NCBI GenBank assembly: GCA_903813345.2
Contig: CAIIXF020000463.1
Location: forward strand, 1 to 11,000
DNA: 11,000 nucleotides
Origin: Owenia fusiformis
Lineage: Eukaryota; Annelida; Polychaeta; Sabellida; Oweniidae
Direction: 5' to 3'
Shown here: positions 7,445 to 11,000 of the stretch, piece by piece
Numbering within the stretch: position 1 is the first letter of the stretch
Layout: each line of letters starts with the position of its first letter
The notes under the pieces: generated by a model
Databases searched by the model: none
The model's input: the letters and a program-made list of their open reading frames with translations, nothing else
Told to the model about the DNA's origin: nothing
Program-made: the position numbers and the translations under genes

Positions 7445-8024
7445 AAAAATAAACTGGGCTAATTTTTTTACTCAAAACCATGATATGAACACTTTAAATG
7501 ATCAATTTACTGATACAATTCTTACCATCTTTAAAAAGCATATCCCTCACAAAATGAAAGTGAATGATAGACCTTGGTTCAATAAGAGTATATCTCATGC
7601 GATTCAGAAAAAGAAAAAACTCTATGTTAAATTCAAGAAAAGCAATCTTCCTGAACATTATACAGCATATAAGAATCAGACTGAGGCTGTCAAGAACCTT
7701 ATTTTAGAAACCAAAGCAAAATTTACATCAGATCAAATAGAAAGTCTAAATGGAGAAACACATGCAAGTGACAAATTTTGGTAACTTATAAAAAAGTTTT
7801 TAGGTAAAAAATTTAGCTCGCCTATTCCTACCATAGAAAACCCTTTAACTGGAACTACCTGTTTGACCAGTCAGGAGAAAGCTACTGAATTTCAAAAATA
7901 TTTCTCTAATATGTATCACTTAGAACCAGATGCATTGAATAATAATATTCATTTTCCTGACAAATGCAATAACAAATTAGAGAACATTGACTTAGACCAA
8001 CAGGAAATGATCTCATATAATTAA
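7428..8024 (+). pseudogene. LINE linker between endonuclease and reverse transcriptase
   Basis: A Lys-rich frame (INWANFF, IPHKMKVNDRPWFNKSI, IQKKKKLYVKFKK) matches the usual region after a LINE endonuclease, where a DKPWW/DRPWF-like motif is followed by a basic helix. A TAA at 7782-7784 right after the KFW motif is a simple in-frame stop, as the same frame continues with LIKKFLGKKF and a short segment up to TAA at 8022-8024. Near that second stop the frame shifts to the KANGPD segment. Confidence 0.75.
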
Positions 8025-8070
8025 GGATCTTGACCCCTCAAAAGCAAATGGTCCAGACAGGTTACAATAA
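8023..8070 (+). pseudogene. LINE reverse transcriptase, extreme N-terminal motif in its own frame
   Basis: A 15-codon piece encodes KDLDPSKANGPDRLQ, matching the K-A-x-GPD motif that opens the reverse transcriptase domain in CR1/Jockey-like LINEs. TAA follows at 8068-8070. The frame differs from both neighbours, so shifts occur on each side, near 8015-8022 and 8060-8072. Confidence 0.7.
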
Positions 8071-8072
8071 AA

Positions 8073-8813
8073 ATGCTCCAGCTATGCAGGAATACTATTT
8101 CTGTGCCACTTAATTTACTTTTTCATAAAATTTTGACCACAGGTAATTTTCCCCAGAACAGGAAAGTAGGGGATATCTGCCCAATATTTAAAAAGAATAA
8201 TAAGAATGACATAAGAAATTATAGACCTATATCTCTTCTCAGTATTACTTCCAAAATATTAGAACGAATTGTCTACTCTAAGATGTACGAACATTTAATT
8301 GAAAATAACTTATTGTATAAATACCAGTCCGGTTTTTTGAAAGGGCACAGCAATGAGTTACAACTGTTAGCCATCCAAAACCTAATTTGGCGCAATTTTA
8401 GCGACGGTAATGATACACGTGCAATTTTTGGGGATAATCCGGCCGCGTTTGACCGTGTCCCCCATTACCTTCTTCTAAAAAAGTTGAAAGTGTATGGATT
8501 TTCAGGAAACTTATTAGTTTTTCTTAAATCTTATTTGACTGATAGGAGTGTCAAAGTAACTGTGAATGGCAAATGTTCTGACACCTCTCCTAGCAACTAC
8601 ATAAACTGTTCTGTGCCTCAGGGAAGTATTCTCGGACCTTTGATGTTTCTCCTCTATATAAACAACTTACCGGACAACCTGACCTCTGAGTGTTTTATTT
8701 ATGCAGACGACACCTCCCTTTTTGTACCTACTTCCCCAAGCAATCCGCAGTCTCATATACAAATTCAAAATGATCTAAAAAAATCGAAGCCTGGTCTAAA
8801 CAGTGGAAACTAG
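8073..8813 (+). pseudogene. LINE reverse transcriptase core
   Basis: The longest open segment (246 codons) holds most of the polymerase: a GNFPQNRKVGDICPIFKK stretch, NYRPISLLS (about residues 49-57), KILERIVY, QSGFLKGHS, motif A with Asp121 in the AAFD context, VPQGSILGPL (181-190) and the YADD active site (210-213). The first palm motif reads GDNPAAFD, where LDxSAAFD or LDFSKAFD is more usual, suggesting point decay beside a retained Asp. The product leaves the correct frame in the seven-A run at 8777-8783 and ends at 8813. ATG at 8073 is only the first Met in the frame, not a true start. Confidence 0.88.
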
Positions 8814-9280
8814 ATTTTAAACCAGAAAAGAGCAGAGAAATGACCTTTTCTAAGAAAAATAATCCAATCTATCCACCAGTTATCTTAAATGATAAACAAA
8901 TTGAAAAAACTGACATCCATAAACACCTAGGCTTCATTTTTGATAAAAAATTAAGTGGGTCAGCACATATAAATTCTATCTGTGCAAAAATCAAAACAGC
9001 TCTTAACCCCTTAAAAGCACTTAAGGGTAGACTAAAATCAAAACAATTAAATATTCTCTATACAGCTTATATTCAGTCCTTGTTTGATTATTGTGATATC
9101 CTTTACGACTGTGCTCCTATTAGTGACCTTAACAGACTTGACTGTCTCCAGTACCAAGCTGGTCTAATAGTCTCTGGTGCTCTCCCAGGCTTCAGCACTT
9201 CCAAAGTACTTAACATTTTGAACTGGTCCACCTTAACTGAGAGGAGGATCCTCCACTTTAAAACAATGAACGATTTTTAA
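8783..9280 (+). pseudogene. LINE region after the polymerase palm (thumb-like)
   Basis: Open from the A-run, this frame begins IEAWSKQWKLDFKPEKS, the segment that normally follows YADD, then HKHLGFIFDKKLSGSAHI, AYIQSLFDYCDILYD and LQYQAGLIVSGAL. The last three match the conserved LG..D..L, SxFDYC and LQ..A..I.xGA blocks of CR1/Jockey-like proteins. It stops at TAA 9278-9280 in a T5-A4 tract and the protein continues in another frame, pointing to a one- or two-base slip there. Confidence 0.8.
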
Positions 9281-9878
9281 AACACCTATTTATATCTCAG
9301 ATATATTTAGGCCATTCATAAACCCTCAAGCAAGATTGTTAAGGAAATCTCGAGATTTCACTATTCCTATTCACTATCCACATAAGTCTCCAATATACAA
9401 AATGATGAACCTATGGAATGATCCAGGATCTGTTCCCTTGGAACAAAAGCTCTTGCCAACTATTGCATCTTTTAAAAGAACACTTAAATTAAATTTGTTC
9501 CCTGGTGTTGTTTCAACTATTTGTTTAAAATTAACTCGTCAACAAGAACTTTATCTGAATAGAGCCAGGGTAGATTTAGTTTTAAAAGCCCAGCTCAAAG
9601 CCCACAATTGGAGCTCAGTTGAGTCATCAAATTGTTTATGTGGTTCCCCTGAAACTTTTCCCCACTTATTTTTCAAATGCCCTCTGAAAGAACAACAAAG
9701 AAATAAATTAATAACAGATACTTTAGGGATATATGGGGACTTATTCACTCATTTCAGAACTCAGCAAGACAAAATTCACTTTTTTCTTTTTGGGGATCCA
9801 TCATTAACCCAATTAGAAATGGATAATCTATTTTCACTGGTTGCGAATTATCTCATTGAAAACACAACCAGAATCTAA
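9279..9878 (+). pseudogene. LINE C-terminal region with zinc-knuckle-like motif
   Basis: The frame opens at the T/A tract with KTPIYISDIFRPFI, continues through YKMMNLWNDPG and a Lys-rich middle, and then shows RARVDLVLKAQLKAHNWS followed by CLCGSPETFPHLFFKC. Counted from the TTG at 9336, this is C100, C102, H110 and C115, a CxC-x7-H-x4-C knuckle typical of the C-terminus of several LINE clades. A natural-looking TAA at 9876-9878 is followed by the 3' UTR, so this is probably the true end of the protein. Confidence 0.8.
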
Positions 9879-9921
9879 ATATTTTCCTGCCTATGACCTG
9901 TTTCCATTTTTCAACATACTA

Positions 9922-9933
9922 CCCCCCCCCCCC
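9922..9933. repeat. Poly(C) run, 12 bases
   Basis: Twelve consecutive C residues lie about 45 bases past the LINE stop codon. The length in this assembly may be unreliable. Confidence 0.85.
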
Positions 9934-10104
9934 AGGATATCAGCAGCCCTCCTATCTTTTGTTTCATTGCAAGGCATTCTACCATTTACAGGTGACATCC
10001 AGGTTAAAATGAATATTGTACTTTATTGTTTATTTATATAAGGGGACATCTAATGCTTACAGCGCTTTGCCCCTTGTAATTGTATCTAAATGACTTGTGC
10101 TTAC

Positions 10105-10110
10105 AATAAA
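10105..10110 (+). terminator. Polyadenylation signal of the LINE
   Basis: AATAAA lies about 20 bases before an A-rich run (near 10126-10131) that seems to end the element. Confidence 0.55.
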
Positions 10111-10173
10111 AATATGAAAGATGATAAAAAACATTCTTTTCTGAACAAGATTTAATGTGCGTGTAATAACTTA

Positions 10174-10351
10174 TGTTCATGTATATCCAATAAACTACAT
10201 AAAATATGGTTTTACTTCAAAGATATTTCACTATTTAGAAATCTCCATCTTGGTACAATAGTCTCGAAACTGTCTGTTTCGTGCTGCCACCTATTGGCTA
10301 AATGAAACATCAAAACGCAATAACACAATTTGGTTGTTCTAAGATACAACA
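10174..10351 (-). repeat. Candidate 178-bp LTR of the right-hand gypsy element
   Basis: On the minus strand the sequence just after a polypurine tract starts TGTTGTATCTTAGAAC. A segment of 178 bases ends in ACATGAACA, giving TGTT...AACA borders as common in Ty3/gypsy LTRs. It contains a CCAATAGGTGGCAGCACG stretch of promoter-like character. The start is well placed by the polypurine tract; the end is a guess, because the matching 5' LTR lies outside the window. Confidence 0.45.
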
Positions 10352-10354
10352 TTA

Positions 10355-10364
10355 CTCTCCCCTT
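10355..10364 (-). promoter_or_regulatory. Polypurine tract (plus-strand primer) of the right-hand gypsy element
   Basis: The minus strand reads AAGGGGAGAG, then three bases later TGTTGTATC. It lies about 30 bases past the polyprotein stop (10396-10398), the expected place for the tract that primes second-strand synthesis in LTR retrotransposons. Confidence 0.65.
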
Positions 10365-10395
10365 ACAATGTTACTTTACAAAGAAAATGTGAACC

Positions 10396-11000
10396 TCACA
10401 TTTCATCAATTAAACGTCTAGGGGGCACACTAACTCTAGTAGACCTACGAACTGTTGGTACCTCAACAACCGTTTTCTCATCACTAGGCACATGAACTAC
10501 AGGTTGATCAGGTTCCTTACTTTGAACAATAGGAACATGTGATGGTGATATCTCATTATCACTAGGCAATGGTAACTGATCTCTAGAATTCATATTTGCA
10601 TCAACAAGTGGTGGAGCTGCCATATTACTGGGTACATGTACTGGGCTGGACTCTATATTAGAGTGACTATCAAATGTCATTTTTCTCAAATGATCTAAGT
10701 GACAATAACGTACTTTACCTCCACAGTTGATCAAATATGACTTCTGGCCACATTTCTTTACAACTTTGCCAGTTTTCCACTTTTCTCTCCCCTTAATGTG
10801 AGATTTTACAAGAACCTTCTCATCTACATCAAATTCACGTATTTTCCTATGTGGCGTATTTTCAAACACTTTATCTTGCTTAGTTTCAACCTTTGATGCC
10901 AAATTAGGTTTAAGAAGATCAAATCTGGTTCTCAGTTTTCTATTCATGAACAATTCACAAGGAGCCATTCCAGTAACACTATGAGGAGCTGTTCTATAGC
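10396..11000 (-). CDS. Ty3/gypsy-like polyprotein, integrase C-terminus, partial (runs off the right edge)
   Basis: The minus-strand frame is open from the window edge to TGA at 10396-10398. It starts in the last part of the integrase core (YRTAPHSVTGMAPCELF), followed by NRKLRTRFDLLKP, then the C-terminal DNA-binding module (VDEKVLVKSHI, REKWKTGKVVKKCG, SYLINC, RYCHLDHLRK). A low-complexity tail with repeated HVPS-like phrases follows (PVHVPSN, PSHVPIV, VVHVPSD) and ends RRSTRVSVPPRRLIDEM. The style is that of K02A2.6-like metazoan gypsy elements and differs from the gypsy copy at 5607-6845. No stop or shift is seen in the visible part, so this copy may be younger. The ATG at 10966-10968 is internal, not the start. 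Confidence 0.85.
   Translation of the reverse strand, partial: YRTAPHSVTGMAPCELFMNRKLRTRFDLLKPNLASKVETKQDKVFENTPHRKIREFDVDEKVLVKSHIKGREKWKTGKVVKKCGQKSYLINCGGKVRYCHLDHLRKMTFDSHSNIESSPVHVPSNMAAPPLVDANMNSRDQLPLPSDNEISPSHVPIVQSKEPDQPVVHVPSDEKTVVEVPTVRRSTRVSVPPRRLIDEM

Larger units (their letters stand above)
6849..10130 (+). mobile_element. Degenerate 5'-truncated non-LTR retrotransposon (LINE, CR1/Jockey-like superfamily)
   Basis: Read in order on the plus strand: apurinic-type endonuclease, a linker, reverse transcriptase, a thumb-like region, a CxC-H-C knuckle and a 3' UTR ending in AATAAA and an A-rich tail. The first part of the endonuclease and any ORF1 are absent, which is the usual 5' truncation left by target-primed reverse transcription. 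At least seven breaks interrupt the frame: a shift near 7130, a 44-bp duplication, a stop at 7782, shifts near 8020 and 8065, an A-run at 8777-8783 and a T/A-run at 9274-9281. The copy is dead. The clade is inferred from general motif style (VPQGSILGPL, YADDTSLF, C-terminal CxCG..ET..H) and is not certain. Confidence 0.85.
9879..10130 (+). other. LINE 3' UTR
   Basis: Non-coding, with a poly(C) run, a short GGGG/CCCC stem near 10040-10075, AATAAA at 10105-10110 and an A-rich end near 10125-10131. The order fits a LINE 3' end used for template recognition and polyadenylation. Confidence 0.6.

Noticed and set aside
9551-9748. 65-codon minus-strand frame
   Set aside because: It is antisense to the LINE zinc-knuckle segment, which has clear family similarity on the plus strand.
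9841-10041. 66-codon plus-strand frame
   Set aside because: It begins in another frame within the LINE C-terminus and spans the poly(C) run of the 3' UTR; it has no protein features.
1-11000. A defence island, CRISPR array or other multi-gene novel system
   Set aside because: No regularly spaced direct-repeat array or clustered non-transposon enzymes were found; apart from the lectin, all recognisable coding sequence belongs to retroelements.

Overview
The window reads as A+T-rich nuclear DNA of an invertebrate animal. Three things support this: short exons bounded by GT/AG introns, a fucolectin-type (F-type lectin/FTP) gene, and a dense layer of metazoan-style retrotransposons and foldback elements. 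The lectin family and element mix fit a lophotrochozoan such as a mollusc, but no sequence here fixes the species. There is no sign of bacterial operons, CRISPR or rRNA, and no convincing tRNA.

Layout. (1) 157-1276, + strand: the 3' end of a tandem-domain F-type lectin-like gene. There are three exons, and every visible splice junction is phase 1. The last domain is complete across exons 2 and 3; exon 1 is the second half of the preceding domain, and the rest of the gene lies left of the window. Residues that normally hold fucose appear replaced. (2) 1591-2118: an imperfect palindromic (foldback) element about 315 bp past the lectin stop. (3) 2699-3589: a larger foldback element with matching termini and TA on both sides, as in a Tc1/mariner-type MITE. 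Its left arm carries an extra tandem 168-bp unit. (4) 3993-4348: a third inverted-repeat element with a central hairpin. The rest of 3592-5606 is AT-rich DNA without recognisable genes. (5) 5607-6845, - strand: the integrase end of a Ty3/gypsy-like LTR retrotransposon, cut off at its N-terminal side and carrying one stop codon. (6) About 6849-10130, + strand: a 5'-truncated, decayed non-LTR retrotransposon (LINE) that abuts the truncated gypsy. It holds endonuclease, reverse transcriptase and C-terminal zinc-knuckle segments scattered over shifting frames. One frameshift is a perfect 44-bp tandem duplication. (7) 10174-11000, - strand: the 3' end of a second, different Ty3/gypsy element, with the integrase C-terminus, a polypurine tract and a candidate 178-bp LTR. 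It continues off the right edge.

The only plausible host gene is the lectin. Everything from 5607 to the right edge is a retroelement graveyard, and 1591-4348 holds at least three non-autonomous inverted-repeat elements. I did not find a convincing new multi-gene system. The most useful leads are the altered sugar site of the lectin, the asymmetric foldback element, and the gypsy/LINE/gypsy patchwork whose other half is missing.
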